A DNA stretch of 43,013 bases, from positions 1-43,013 of the forward strand of contig CAKNRQ010000021.1 in the NCBI GenBank assembly GCA_930990965.1. The letters are read 5' to 3'. The position numbers and the translations under genes were made by a program. Below are positions 31,099-39,790 of this stretch, one piece after another. Numbering within the stretch: position 1 is the stretch's first letter; each line of letters starts with the position of its first letter. The notes under the pieces are model-generated. The model ran no database searches, was not told the origin of the DNA, and saw nothing but the letters and a program-made list of their open reading frames with translations. This DNA is from an uncultured Clostridia bacterium. Its GTDB lineage: Bacteria; Bacillota; Clostridia; Oscillospirales; Oscillospiraceae.

Positions 31099-32850
31099 TC
31101 AACTTACGACTTCGGCCGCGAGCCAAATGCCGCCGTTCATGACGAAGACCACGGTATAGGCGGTCTCGCTGTTTTCGCCGCCCTCTTCAGCCGGGCCGTA
31201 TTCGACGTCGACCGTGCAGATAAAGCAGGTGGCTCCAATGCTGACAAAGCTGTCGCTGCGCACATAGACGCGCTCCACGCTCACTCCGGTGCCGGCGTAG
31301 TCGGCATTGAGTTCGGCGAGCGCGGTGTCAAGCGCGCTGCCGTCGAGGACGAGCGCCTGCAGGGCGGTGTAATCCTCATCGCTGCCAGCCTCGCCGCTTA
31401 TGTATCCGGCGTAGGCGCTCATGAAATCCCGGGCCTCGCCGGAGTGGCTGTCGGCCAGGGTCTGATCGGCGCCGGTCATGAAGGCCAGCTCGGTGCCGTT
31501 TATCACCGGCTCATCGAGTGAGCTGCCTTCGGCGTTGGTGACGGTAATCTCCGGCTGGGTGTGCAGGCCCTCGACAAGCCAGAGCTCGAGCTCGGGCAGG
31601 GTGCCGTAGTCGGAGAAGCCCTCCAGGAAGGCGGGCACGACAGTGTCACCGGTTTTGTAGCTCTCGTCGAGCTCCACACCGTTGACGCTGATTGTGCTGC
31701 CCTCGGGGACGAGTATGCGGTAATCAAGCTGGCCCTCGCCCAGAGCAAACGTCACGCTCTCATCCGTCGCCTCGCCCTCCACGGCTATGCTCTCGCCGTC
31801 CGCGTCCACGGCCGAGACCTCGACGGGGGCATAGAGGCCGGTCACGGTGTAGACTGTGTAGAGCCTGTCGGCTATGTTCGCCTCCAAGTCAGGCAGGGCG
31901 GCGTTATCTATCGCCATCTCGGCGTCGATGTAGTCGTCTGTGAGCTCCACGCCGTTCACGCTCACGGTTGCTCCGGCGGGGACGGTTATCGTTATCTCGT
32001 GCGCCTCGGGAGCGGTGAAGCTTGCAAGCAGCTCTACGCGGGTGACCTGCAAATAGGTGAAGCCAAATCCGGCGTCGCCGTTTTCGGTCATTTCGTCGAG
32101 AGTCACGCGGCAGATGTCTTTGCCTCCGGCCGAAACCATATAGACCATATTGTCCGCGCTGTAGCCCTCGTCTTCGCGCCACTCGAGCGGGTTTTCACGT
32201 ATGACGGACATGCAGAGCTCTTCCATGAGCTCTTCGCGGTCCTCAAACGGCGTCTCACCCACGGTGAAGGCCCCCTCCACCGCGCTGGACCAGTACTCCT
32301 CGTCCGCGAGCTGGGCGAACTCCTGCATGGCCTGCTCCGGCCTCGTGGACTCGTAGGCGTCCAGGTAGAACCAGAGCACGGTGCAGGCGGCTATTATGAG
32401 CACGGCCAGTACGGCGGTGAATATGCCGAACGCCAGGCCGAAGCGGCTCTTCTTCACGGGCTGCTCGTCCTCGGGGTGCACCACCCTTATGCGCTCGCGC
32501 TCGGGCGGCAGGTCTCTCTGCACTTCCGGACGGCGGCGCGGCGCTTCGCGCTCTTCTACGGCCGTGCGCGACTGGGCCGCACGGTGCGAGCTCGGCCTGG
32601 GCTGGTTGAGCTGGGACTGCCTGGACGCAGGCGTCGCCGCGCGCTCAGGCGTACGCTCGGGCCGCTCTCCCGGCGGTTCCGGGCGGGCGCTGCGCTCGCC
32701 GCTTATTTCGCCGCGCTCAGGCGTGCGCTCACGGCGCGACGGCTCGGGAGAGGCTTCGCCGATATCGCGGCGCACGCTCTCGAGCAGGCGCTCGAGCTCT
32801 TCGTCGTCAGAGAGGCCGTGGAAGTCAAACACGTTCTTCTCGTCGCTCAT
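31099..32850 (-). CDS. Large single-pass membrane protein with disordered cytoplasmic part and TcaA-like repeats outside
   Basis: A 583-residue protein. Residues about 30-135 are disordered and rich in P, R, E and S. One membrane helix spans about 137-162 and the rest is outside. Two related beta segments, VPAGATVSVNGVEL (about 280) and VPEGSTISVNGVEL (about 375), resemble PEGA-like repeats and the layout of TcaA/YvbJ-type envelope proteins. Function unknown; a cell-wall or division role is possible. Start ATG with GAGGAGG inside the preceding gene (4-bp overlap). It is the last gene of the thiI operon. It contains an insertion-free single frame. Confidence 0.8.
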   Translation of the reverse strand: MSDEKNVFDFHGLSDDEELERLLESVRRDIGEASPEPSRRERTPERGEISGERSARPEPPGERPERTPERAATPASRQSQLNQPRPSSHRAAQSRTAVEEREAPRRRPEVQRDLPPERERIRVVHPEDEQPVKKSRFGLAFGIFTAVLAVLIIAACTVLWFYLDAYESTRPEQAMQEFAQLADEEYWSSAVEGAFTVGETPFEDREELMEELCMSVIRENPLEWREDEGYSADNMVYMVSAGGKDICRVTLDEMTENGDAGFGFTYLQVTRVELLASFTAPEAHEITITVPAGATVSVNGVELTDDYIDAEMAIDNAALPDLEANIADRLYTVYTVTGLYAPVEVSAVDADGESIAVEGEATDESVTFALGEGQLDYRILVPEGSTISVNGVELDESYKTGDTVVPAFLEGFSDYGTLPELELWLVEGLHTQPEITVTNAEGSSLDEPVINGTELAFMTGADQTLADSHSGEARDFMSAYAGYISGEAGSDEDYTALQALVLDGSALDTALAELNADYAGTGVSVERVYVRSDSFVSIGATCFICTVDVEYGPAEEGGENSETAYTVVFVMNGGIWLAAEVVS

Positions 32851-33245
32851 GCCGCAGCCTCCTCTCCGTTGTCACTGGGCGCCGGGCTCTCGGTAGTCTC
32901 GGGCTCTTCGCTTGTTGCGGGTTCCTCGCTCGGATCGGGCGAGGCTTCAGCCTGCCCTTCGGTCACTACGATGAACGGCGTCTCATCCTGGGTACCGGCG
33001 TCGGGAGTCTCGGCCGGGTTCAGGATTGCGTCCACCTCTTCGTCGGAGAGAAAGAGCTCTGCGGCGAAGCTCAGGCTGTGCTCCGAAGCCCAATTCACCA
33101 CGTCCGCGCGCGCCGCCTCGCTCGGCCCCTTTGTCGCCATATAGATCGCCGCGAGGCATCCGAGAGCGAGCAACAGGAGCGCCATGACTATAAAGGCCAG
33201 CACATGCAGCACGGTCTTGCCCGCGCTGCGGCCCTTGTCTTCCAT
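32847..33245 (-). CDS. Small single-pass membrane protein with acidic tail
   Basis: A 132-residue protein with a short cytoplasmic start, one membrane helix (about 11-34) and an outside part. The segment ADVVNWASEHSLSFAAELFLSDEE is helical, and the C-terminal 45 residues form a low-complexity P/E/S/T-rich tail. No family recognised. I start it at ATG 33245, which has GGAAGGGG; the frame runs upstream into the phosphatase gene without a ribosome site. It is coupled (ATGA) to the large membrane protein downstream, so they may form a complex. Confidence 0.75.
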   Translation of the reverse strand: MEDKGRSAGKTVLHVLAFIVMALLLLALGCLAAIYMATKGPSEAARADVVNWASEHSLSFAAELFLSDEEVDAILNPAETPDAGTQDETPFIVVTEGQAEASPDPSEEPATSEEPETTESPAPSDNGEEAAA

Positions 33246-33274
33246 ATCTATGTACCCCTTCCTGCGCTGAGGCT

Positions 33275-33856
33275 TTATTTGTTGAAGTACTTGAGCCTGG
33301 CCCTGCCGCGCTCGATCTCCACGCACGACCAGGTGCCCTGTTCAAACCAGAGCTTGTTCACGCTCGTGTCCGGCATGTCCAGCAGCAGTATCATCGCCGT
33401 GGTCAGCGGACCGTTATGCGCGACTATAAGCGTGTCCTCGTCGCGCTCGATAATGCCGCGCAGCACGCCGCGCACGCGCTCACGCAGCGTTTCATAGCTC
33501 TCGCCTCCCGGCGGGACGACGCTCGTCCAGTCCTGAAACATTTCGTCCAAGAGCTTCGGCTGCTCGCGCACCAGATCTTCAAACGGCACGTTCTCCCACT
33601 CGCCCATGTCCTGCTCCATCAGCCCGTCGTTGAGCTCGATGGGTATGTCGCGGTCCCAGAGCGCGAGGCGCGCCGTTTCAGCCGCGCGTATAAGCGGGCT
33701 GGCTATGCAGCGGTCAATCTTCTCGCTTTTTAGTTTTGCGCCCACTTCACGGGCCTGGGCGCAGCCCTTGTCAGTGAGAGCGCAGTCCGTGCGTCCGTAA
33801 AGCAGCCGGCGCACGTTGCAGATGCTCTCTCCGTGTCTGACCATGTAAAGTTTCAT
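33275..33856 (-). CDS. Histidine phosphatase family protein (phosphoglycerate mutase-like)
   Basis: A 193-residue member of histidine phosphatase branch 1. The catalytic motif VRHGES is at residues 6-11, with ASPLIRAAETA (about 52-62), MGEWE and VAHNGPL (about 144-150, second catalytic His). The size fits CobC/alpha-ribazole phosphatase-like or broad-specificity phosphatases. Without cobalamin genes nearby I do not assign a substrate. The ATG overlaps the cinA stop by 4 bp and has AAGGGTGG as ribosome site. Confidence 0.9.
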   Translation of the reverse strand: MKLYMVRHGESICNVRRLLYGRTDCALTDKGCAQAREVGAKLKSEKIDRCIASPLIRAAETARLALWDRDIPIELNDGLMEQDMGEWENVPFEDLVREQPKLLDEMFQDWTSVVPPGGESYETLRERVRGVLRGIIERDEDTLIVAHNGPLTTAMILLLDMPDTSVNKLWFEQGTWSCVEIERGRARLKYFNK

Positions 33857-35124
33857 GGATCCACCCTTATCTCCCCGACATCATAGCCGTCGAGGTAGCG
33901 TCTTATCATATCGAAGGCGTTCTGGCAGGCATAGAGCCTCACCTGGGCCCTCTCCCTGTGTGATATATGTTTTTCGCGTACCCAGACGCGGTCCTTGTCC
34001 GCGAGCGAGATGAACACCGTCCCGACTTCGTGTACTCCGTCGCCGTCGGGACCGGCGAGGCCCGTTATGCCCACGCCGAAGTCGCTGCCGAGCTTTTCGC
34101 GCACGCGGCGCGCCAGCTCCACGGCCACCTCATAGCTCACGGCTCCCTTCTCACGCAGCAGGTCCTCCGGCACACCGAGCAGCTTGTGCTTGGCCTCGTC
34201 CGTGTACACCACGACGCCGCCCTTGAGCGTGGCGCTGGCGCCGGGGATATCCGTTATGGCGGTGGTGAATTCGCCGCCGGTGCAGCTCTCTGCCGCGGCG
34301 ACGGTGACTCCGCGCTCTATCATCAGCTTCGTCGTATACTCGGCGAGGTTGGCGCTGTCCATGCCGTAGGCCAGCTCGCCGAACATGCCCTTGACGCGCT
34401 CTATCACGGGGGCCATCATCTCCTCGGCCTTTTCACGGGTCGGGGCGCTGGCCGTGACGCGCACCAGGCACTCGCCGTTTTTGGCATAGGGCGCGAGGGT
34501 CGGGTTCGTGAGTTCCTCCATGTAGTCGCGCAGCTTGTACTCCATTTCGCTCTCGCCTATGCCGAAGAAGTGGATGTTGTGCGAAGCTATGACGCTGTCG
34601 GAGAGCCCGGCAAGAATCGGCCTCACGCGGTACTCGAGCATGGGCCTGCACTCGCGCGGCGGTCCGGGCAGCATGATGACCAGCACGCCGTCGGCCTTGA
34701 AGGTACAGCCGGGCGCGGTGCCCCAGTCGTTGCGCAGAGCCGTGGAACCCTCGGGCAGCATGACCTGCTGGAAATTGTTGGGCGTGAGCTCTATGCTAGT
34801 GTAGCCGCGCTCCACCCAGAGCTCACGCAGCCAGCGCTCCTCGCCCTTGTCGAGTTCGAGCTGCAAGCCGAAGGCTTCGGCGAGCGCGCTCTTGGTGAGG
34901 TCGTCGCAGGTTGGGCCGAGCCCGCCGGTGGTGATTATGATATCCGCGCGGCCTTTGGCGCGCGTGACCGCTTCCTTTACGCGGCCCGGGTTGTCGCCGA
35001 CAACGGTCTGCCAATAGACGTTTATGCCGTATTCGCTCAGGAGCAGCGCGACGTCGGAGGCGTCGGTATTTATGGTCGTGCCGAGAAGCAGCTCGGTGCC
35101 GACGGAAATTATCTCAGCTTTCAA
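33853..35124 (-). CDS. cinA: CinA family protein (NMN deamidase / competence-damage inducible)
   Basis: A 423-residue two-domain CinA. The N-terminal MoCF-like domain (about 1-165) has EIISVGTELLLGTTINTDA and TGGLGPTCDDLT. The C-terminal PncC-type deamidase domain (about 255-415) has AAAESCTGGEFTTAITDIPGAS and GITGLAGPDGDG. Family members deamidate nicotinamide mononucleotide or hydrolyse ADP-ribose. The start is TTG at 35124, giving the usual MKAEIISVG, and overlaps the thiI end by 11 bp. The ribosome site (AAGGA) is distant, so coupling to thiI is likely. Confidence 0.94.
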   Translation of the reverse strand: MKAEIISVGTELLLGTTINTDASDVALLLSEYGINVYWQTVVGDNPGRVKEAVTRAKGRADIIITTGGLGPTCDDLTKSALAEAFGLQLELDKGEERWLRELWVERGYTSIELTPNNFQQVMLPEGSTALRNDWGTAPGCTFKADGVLVIMLPGPPRECRPMLEYRVRPILAGLSDSVIASHNIHFFGIGESEMEYKLRDYMEELTNPTLAPYAKNGECLVRVTASAPTREKAEEMMAPVIERVKGMFGELAYGMDSANLAEYTTKLMIERGVTVAAAESCTGGEFTTAITDIPGASATLKGGVVVYTDEAKHKLLGVPEDLLREKGAVSYEVAVELARRVREKLGSDFGVGITGLAGPDGDGVHEVGTVFISLADKDRVWVREKHISHRERAQVRLYACQNAFDMIRRYLDGYDVGEIRVDP

Positions 35125-36292
35125 TGTCTATCCATATCCTTTCAACGCCGTCCACGGCCTCGCGGACGAGCTCATCTATGTCAAGCGCCGACTCAGCGGC
35201 CTCCACGTCCTGAAGGCGCGGCTTGGTGCGCGGGTGGCGCGGCGTAAACACTGTGCAGCAGTCCTCATAGGGGAGTATCGAGGTCTCAAACGTGCCTATA
35301 TTGCGCGCGTGCCGGACTATCTCCTCCTTGTCCATACCCACCAGAGGCTGCAAAATAGGCTTTGCGGTCACGGCGCGTGTGACGGCCATGGCCTCCATGG
35401 TCTGGCTGGCCACCTGACCCAAGTTCTCGCCGGTGACTATGGCCTTGCAGGAGTTCTGGTCGGCGAGGATGTCCGCAATGCGCATCATGAAGCGGCGCAT
35501 GACGAGCGTGAAATACTCCTCGGGGCACTTGGCGCGCATCTCCTCCTGTATGTGCGTGAAGGGCACGACCAGAAGGCACATGGGCCCGCAGGCGGGCACC
35601 AGCAGCCGCGCCAACTCGATAACCTTCTCCTTGGCCGCCTCACTCGTATACGGGAAACTGAAGAAGTGTACCGGCACGAGTTTGACGCCGCGGCGGGCTA
35701 TCATATAGCTGGAGACCGGGGAGTCTATGCCGCCAGAGAGCAGGGTTATCGCGCGGCCGTTGGAGCCGACGGGCATGCCGCCCGCGCCGGGCGTGGGCGC
35801 GGCGTGGACATAGGCCGCGTAGTCGCGCACCTCGAGGTGGACGACGAGCTCAGGGTGGCGCACATCGACCTTCGTGTCCGGGAAGGCGTCGGCCAGCAGG
35901 CCGCCCACGTACTGGCTGAGCTGGATGCTGGTCATGTGGAAACTCTTGTCCGAGCGGCGGGTCTCAACCTTGAAGCTCTTCGCGTTCTCCATGTCCTCCT
36001 TGAGATACTCGCGCGCCTTCTCGAAAATGGCGTCCTCGTTCTTCTCACAGGCCGCGGCGCGCGTGAGCGCAATAATGCCGAAGATGTGGCGCATGGCCTC
36101 GAAAGCGGCGTCCATGTCCGCGCTCTCGTCCTCGGGCTCGACATACACTGTAGACTGTACGCAGTAGACATGGAAATTGCCTATCTGCTTTAATCTTTTC
36201 CTTATATTGGCGAGCAGTTTCTGCTCGAAGTAGCGTTTGTTGAGCCCCTTGAGCACAACCTCGCCCTGTTTCAGAAGTATGATATCCTTCAA
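35114..36292 (-). CDS. thiI: tRNA 4-thiouridine synthase (ThiI)
   Basis: Adds sulfur to U8 of tRNA (and in some bacteria supplies sulfur for thiamine). The protein has 392 residues from the chosen start. It has an N-terminal ferredoxin-like and THUMP region (about 1-165) and the PP-loop ATPase motif TLLSGGIDSPV (about 180-190), with no rhodanese domain. I start it at TTG 36292, which gives the family-typical MKDIILLKQGEVVLKGLN and has AGGTGG 5 nt before. GTG at 36301 is the alternative. It is the first gene of an operon of five overlapping or closely spaced genes. Confidence 0.94.
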   Translation of the reverse strand: MKDIILLKQGEVVLKGLNKRYFEQKLLANIRKRLKQIGNFHVYCVQSTVYVEPEDESADMDAAFEAMRHIFGIIALTRAAACEKNEDAIFEKAREYLKEDMENAKSFKVETRRSDKSFHMTSIQLSQYVGGLLADAFPDTKVDVRHPELVVHLEVRDYAAYVHAAPTPGAGGMPVGSNGRAITLLSGGIDSPVSSYMIARRGVKLVPVHFFSFPYTSEAAKEKVIELARLLVPACGPMCLLVVPFTHIQEEMRAKCPEEYFTLVMRRFMMRIADILADQNSCKAIVTGENLGQVASQTMEAMAVTRAVTAKPILQPLVGMDKEEIVRHARNIGTFETSILPYEDCCTVFTPRHPRTKPRLQDVEAAESALDIDELVREAVDGVERIWIDIES

Positions 36293-36332
36293 GAAAACCA
36301 CCTTTACATCACTTTACGCATAATTACAGTGT

Positions 36333-36361
36333 ATTCTATCACAATGCACATATAAACGCAA
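36333..36361 (-). promoter_or_regulatory. Promoter of the thiI operon
   Basis: Minus strand: TTGCGT, 17 nt, TAGAAT with TGA before it (extended -10). Leader about 35 nt to the TTG start. Confidence 0.55.
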
Positions 36362-36397
36362 GCGGCGCGGGGCTGTGCCGGGGGCTTTGGAAAAAAG

Positions 36398-36424
36398 AAC
36401 TGCCCGGGGTTTACCCGGGCAGTT
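36398..36424 (-). terminator. Terminator of the SLH surface protein gene
   Basis: Perfect 11-bp stem AACTGCCCGGG with 5-nt loop; on the minus strand CTTTTTT follows. Confidence 0.9.
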
Positions 36425-36438
36425 TTGTTCATTTTGAC

Positions 36439-39309
36439 TCAGCCTTCGAGATACCGCATCAGTATCGCTGCGCACTGGGCCCGGCTCGCGCCGCCCTGAG
36501 CGTCCAGGACGTCCTCACCGGCGCCGGTGATTATCCCGTTCTCAATAGCCCAGGCCATGGCATCGGCCGCCCAGTCGGACACATCCGCAGCGTCGCTCCA
36601 GCCATCCAGGCTGTAGCTGCTCGCAGGTGAGCCGGCGTAGCGCCAGAGCATGGTGACCAGCATCTCGCGCGTCACGGCCACGTCGGGGTTCTCGCCGTCG
36701 GTAACGTCCTCGCTCACGGCCCACTCACGCGCACTCTCAGCCCAATCATCGCCGGTCACGCTCTCTCCATCCAGGCGCGCCAGTATCGCCCAGACCATCG
36801 CGCGCGTCATCTCTCCGTCGGGGTTGAACAGCGTGTCGCTCACACCGTCCATCAGGCCGTTTTCGTAGACGTAGGCCACTGCGTCATAGTACCAGGCGCC
36901 AGAGGCCACATCGGTGAAGGGCAGGGTTGCCGCGCCGTCCGTGAAGTACACGCGCACGGTGACGTCGTGGTCCGGCATGGTGAAGCTCGTGCCGGAAATC
37001 CGCTCCCCGTCCACGGTGATATAGTCGAGCACATACCCCTCGTCGGGCGTAACGGTGACCGTTACAGTCGCGCCCTCCGAGGCGTTTGTGAGGCTCAACT
37101 TGGCCTCGCCGCCGTCGGAGACGATGAGCTCTATCTCATGAGAGGTGGGGAGGTTGACGGCGTTCCAGATAGCCGTGAAGGTCATTTCAGAGTAGATAGT
37201 GACAACCTCTCCCGCCAAGTAAACATGTCCGTCACTGCCGCGCCACCCGCCAAAGCGATAGCCTGAGCGAGACAGTTCAGGAAGAGCGTACTCTGTACCA
37301 ACTGGCACGCTAAGCTTTACGATAGTCGTACCATTATTGACTACTGATACATCATAAAGAGTCGTTGACTCTTCGGCACCGACCAAGGTAATCGTATCAC
37401 CCTCATCAGCCGCCTCAAGAGCATCCTCAAGAGAGTCATAGTATGTGTAACCGGTTCTTCCGGACAACTCATAATCTGGCGTATCTGCAACATCTGCAAC
37501 GCTAGTTCCAAAAGTACCACCGGTAACTGTTATTGTTTGGCCCTTACTAGTGGACGCAGATATATCTATATCTCCAATATATCCGTAACCATTTACCGTA
37601 AGTTTGGCTTTTTGTGGGTCTTTGCTGTCATAGAGTATGATACCATTAATTGTACCCGTGTAATCATCATCAAAAGTAACGTCCAGGCCGTCACTGTAGG
37701 CAGCATTATCCCAGAAGTATACATCAAACGCAATGGTGTCATTGCTGGTGGTGATTACGTCCGTATCTCCTTTGAAATGTATGCTGCCGAAATTTAGACT
37801 AATTGTGTAATCCTCGCCACCGTACTGATTCTCGGCGTATATATGCATATCATCAAGTGTCAAATTGGCATAGTTCTGAATGATTCGCATTATCGGTTTT
37901 CTATCTTCGGTTGGTACAAACGAGGCATTACCCTCGGCAATTCTGATCGTACCGTTCCTCAGCGTTACATTAGAATTTTTTAGGAATTGGAATCCACTCG
38001 TCTCCGTTCCCTTCGAGCCTGCGCCAGGTGCACTCAAAGTATAAGTATGGTCACCAAAATCGATAGTGAAGTAACTGCCCTCAGGAACGCTAATACCAAT
38101 GGCATTCGGAATGTCTTTAGTGACCGTTATAATGTCGCCATTTTCAACATCCGCTATGGCAGCACCAAGGGAGGTGTACGGCACCCCGTTGATCTCCGCG
38201 ACGGCGACAGCTTCGTCTGTCACGATCTCTCCGCTGTCATTTTGGCCCAGCGCTGCGCCTTCTGGTAAATATTTACTTATGTCGCTGCTGGAGCCCGTGG
38301 AATCCTTAAACGTGCCTCCAGTAATAAATCCTGTTTGTGTTGCGCTCTCGACAGCGTCTTTGCCTTCTTCAGTAGAGGTAAATTCGCCTCCGGTTATACT
38401 GATGGAGATTTGTTCGGTTTTGTCTTCTCCATTATTTTGTGGATTAGCTTCATTGAAAGCCACTGCACCGGTTATTTCGCCAGAAATAATATTTACATTA
38501 ATTGGCTGTTGTGTGGTATGCTGCGATACTGCAATACCGGCCCCGCTTGTGGTACTTCCGCTTCCATTCGCCTGAATAGCGAAGGTTTCACCACCAGTAA
38601 TGGTGGCACCGTCAACAACCAGATCGCCGCTCCTGATCTCTATACCAGTATTACCACTAATCTTAGCCGTACTTGAAACATTTGTTACGCCATAGCCCGC
38701 AAGATAAAGTCCTACACCGCTGACATCGATCGTTCCGTTGATATCGACCGAAATATTATCAGAGTGTTCCTGTGTGATATTACCATTGATGGTAAGTCCG
38801 TTAGCTCCAGACAGCTTGCCATCAACAACAATTTTCACGTTGTCTGAATAATAAGAACTTGTCCCATACACACCAATACCAAAGCTGTTATCGGCCGCTA
38901 TTACCTCAGCATTATTAGCTATTGTCAGCGCTGCGCCATTGTTGCACCAGATGGCCGCAGTTCCCTCATAAGATGTTTGAACTGTACCGTTCATAATTGT
39001 CAAATCGACATTGTACAGATCTAAAACCATGCCGGTGCTGCTCAGCGTGTAACCGTTTAGGTCAAGATTAAATGACTTAATCTCACCTGACACGCTCCCA
39101 ACAACTAAATCGGAGCTTGTCTGTGAATAGTTGCCTTGCAAAACAATAGTTTCTCCATTTTCTACGGCTGCTGTTGCCGCTCCTAAAGAGGTATACGTTT
39201 CGTCACCTATTTTTGCGACAACCATCCTTTCCTCAGCCCACGCTGTAACAGTCCCCAGTGCTGCTACTAGTATCACTGCTAACAGCACGGTTAACAACCG
39301 TTTTTTCAT
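36439..39309 (-). CDS. SLH-domain surface protein with beta-helix-like N-terminal region
   Basis: A 956-residue secreted protein. A signal peptide (about 1-25) is followed by a long repetitive region (about 30-640) rich in N, G, T, I and V. Repeated short turns there (TIMNGTVQ, LTINGN, VTGGTF) look like a right-handed beta-helix. EINGVPYTSLGAAIADVENGD near residue 375 repeats the opening KIGDETYTSLGAATAAVENGE. An InlB/Listeria-Bacteroides-type repeat (about 670-720, SGYRFGGW) and a TVTVTPDEGY segment lead to three SLH motifs (about 797-956) that should anchor it to the cell wall. Ligand unknown. ATG with GGGAGGA. The gene is composite in base composition (see findings). Confidence 0.9.
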   Translation of the reverse strand: MKKRLLTVLLAVILVAALGTVTAWAEERMVVAKIGDETYTSLGAATAAVENGETIVLQGNYSQTSSDLVVGSVSGEIKSFNLDLNGYTLSSTGMVLDLYNVDLTIMNGTVQTSYEGTAAIWCNNGAALTIANNAEVIAADNSFGIGVYGTSSYYSDNVKIVVDGKLSGANGLTINGNITQEHSDNISVDINGTIDVSGVGLYLAGYGVTNVSSTAKISGNTGIEIRSGDLVVDGATITGGETFAIQANGSGSTTSGAGIAVSQHTTQQPINVNIISGEITGAVAFNEANPQNNGEDKTEQISISITGGEFTSTEEGKDAVESATQTGFITGGTFKDSTGSSSDISKYLPEGAALGQNDSGEIVTDEAVAVAEINGVPYTSLGAAIADVENGDIITVTKDIPNAIGISVPEGSYFTIDFGDHTYTLSAPGAGSKGTETSGFQFLKNSNVTLRNGTIRIAEGNASFVPTEDRKPIMRIIQNYANLTLDDMHIYAENQYGGEDYTISLNFGSIHFKGDTDVITTSNDTIAFDVYFWDNAAYSDGLDVTFDDDYTGTINGIILYDSKDPQKAKLTVNGYGYIGDIDISASTSKGQTITVTGGTFGTSVADVADTPDYELSGRTGYTYYDSLEDALEAADEGDTITLVGAEESTTLYDVSVVNNGTTIVKLSVPVGTEYALPELSRSGYRFGGWRGSDGHVYLAGEVVTIYSEMTFTAIWNAVNLPTSHEIELIVSDGGEAKLSLTNASEGATVTVTVTPDEGYVLDYITVDGERISGTSFTMPDHDVTVRVYFTDGAATLPFTDVASGAWYYDAVAYVYENGLMDGVSDTLFNPDGEMTRAMVWAILARLDGESVTGDDWAESAREWAVSEDVTDGENPDVAVTREMLVTMLWRYAGSPASSYSLDGWSDAADVSDWAADAMAWAIENGIITGAGEDVLDAQGGASRAQCAAILMRYLEG

Positions 39310-39383
39310 ACCGTTTTCCTCCCCAATATGTGTGTGTTATTGCGCTTGGATTTATATTTGAAGTATTCCCTATATTTCGGGCA

Positions 39384-39412
39384 TACTCAAGTACCTTTTG
39401 CAGAAATATAAT
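39384..39412 (+). promoter_or_regulatory. Possible promoter of the small HTH gene
   Basis: Perfect TATAAT at 39407-39412 with a weak -35 (TACTCA, 17-nt spacer). The start point would be only 10-20 nt before the gene. The SLH gene reads away on the other strand from the same gap, where its promoter is less clear (TTGAGT, 17 nt, AATACT). Confidence 0.45.
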
Positions 39413-39429
39413 AGAAGCCACGAAGCGAG

Positions 39430-39645
39430 GTGGTTTTTATTATCTCATATGAGCCCCTTTGGGAGACGATGAGGCGCAAGGGCGTTACAACTTATGCGCT
39501 CATCAAAAACCACTCGTTCAGCCGCGGCACGCTGGATTCGCTCAAGCAGGGCCGCAACATCTCCACGTCCACGCTCAACGACCTGTGCCGCACACTGGGC
39601 TGCCGGGTCGAGGACATACTGCAATACCGCCCAGATGAAAAATAA
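39430..39645 (+). CDS. Small XRE/Cro-type helix-turn-helix regulator
   Basis: A protein of up to 71 residues consisting of one helix-turn-helix of the HTH_26 type: SYEPLWETMRRKGVTTYALI, then ISTSTLNDLCRTLGCRVEDIL. Family members usually begin M-x-ISYEPL. The GTG at 39430 has almost no ribosome site before it. GAGGTGG (39427-39433) stands 5 nt before an in-frame ATT at 39439, which would give the usual N-terminus. I list the GTG frame but the true start may be the rare ATT. Target genes unknown; the SLH gene is divergent and next to it. Confidence 0.8.
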   Translation: MVFIISYEPLWETMRRKGVTTYALIKNHSFSRGTLDSLKQGRNISTSTLNDLCRTLGCRVEDILQYRPDEK

Positions 39646-39743
39646 CCGGTGCATGGGGTATGCGCCGGTTATTGATTTCAGGCTCTTTTGTCCTTCCCTG
39701 CGGGAAGGACAGCAGGAGGGCGCCCTCCTGTACTCGGATAACT
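39643..39743 (-). ncRNA. Candidate small structured RNA convergent with the HTH gene
   Basis: From a near-consensus promoter the predicted transcript of about 100 nt contains an 18-bp perfect palindrome (39713-39730), a 9-bp hairpin with 3-nt loop (39690-39698/39702-39710) and an 11-bp hairpin (39644-39654/39660-39670) followed on this strand by ATTTTTC. No start codon with a ribosome site is present. Its 3' end overlaps the 3' end of the HTH mRNA, so it could act in antisense. Apart from this RNA, 39646-39790 holds no gene. Confidence 0.5.
39644..39670. terminator. Shared terminator of the HTH gene and the candidate small RNA
   Basis: 11-bp stem (AACCGGTGCAT / ATGCGCCGGTT, one G-T pair on the plus strand). 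Plus tail ATTGATTTC; minus tail ATTTTTC, the better one. Confidence 0.6.
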
Positions 39744-39749
39744 AATCAA

Positions 39750-39778
39750 AGTATATGCATGTTTACAGAGAATGTCAA
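39750..39778 (-). promoter_or_regulatory. Near-consensus promoter with no protein gene behind it
   Basis: Minus strand: TTGACA, 17 nt, TATACT. It stands 12 nt after the ComM-like gene and points into the hairpin cluster at the 3' end of the HTH gene. Predicted start near 39743. Confidence 0.75.
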
Positions 39779-39790
39779 GTTACAAAAGCT

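Noticed and set aside
36293-36332. Riboswitch before thiI
   Set aside because: The leader is only about 35 nt with no recognisable TPP or other aptamer core.
36439-39309. CRISPR or tandem DNA repeat in the low-GC region
   Set aside because: The repeats are loose protein-level turns, not regularly spaced DNA repeats.
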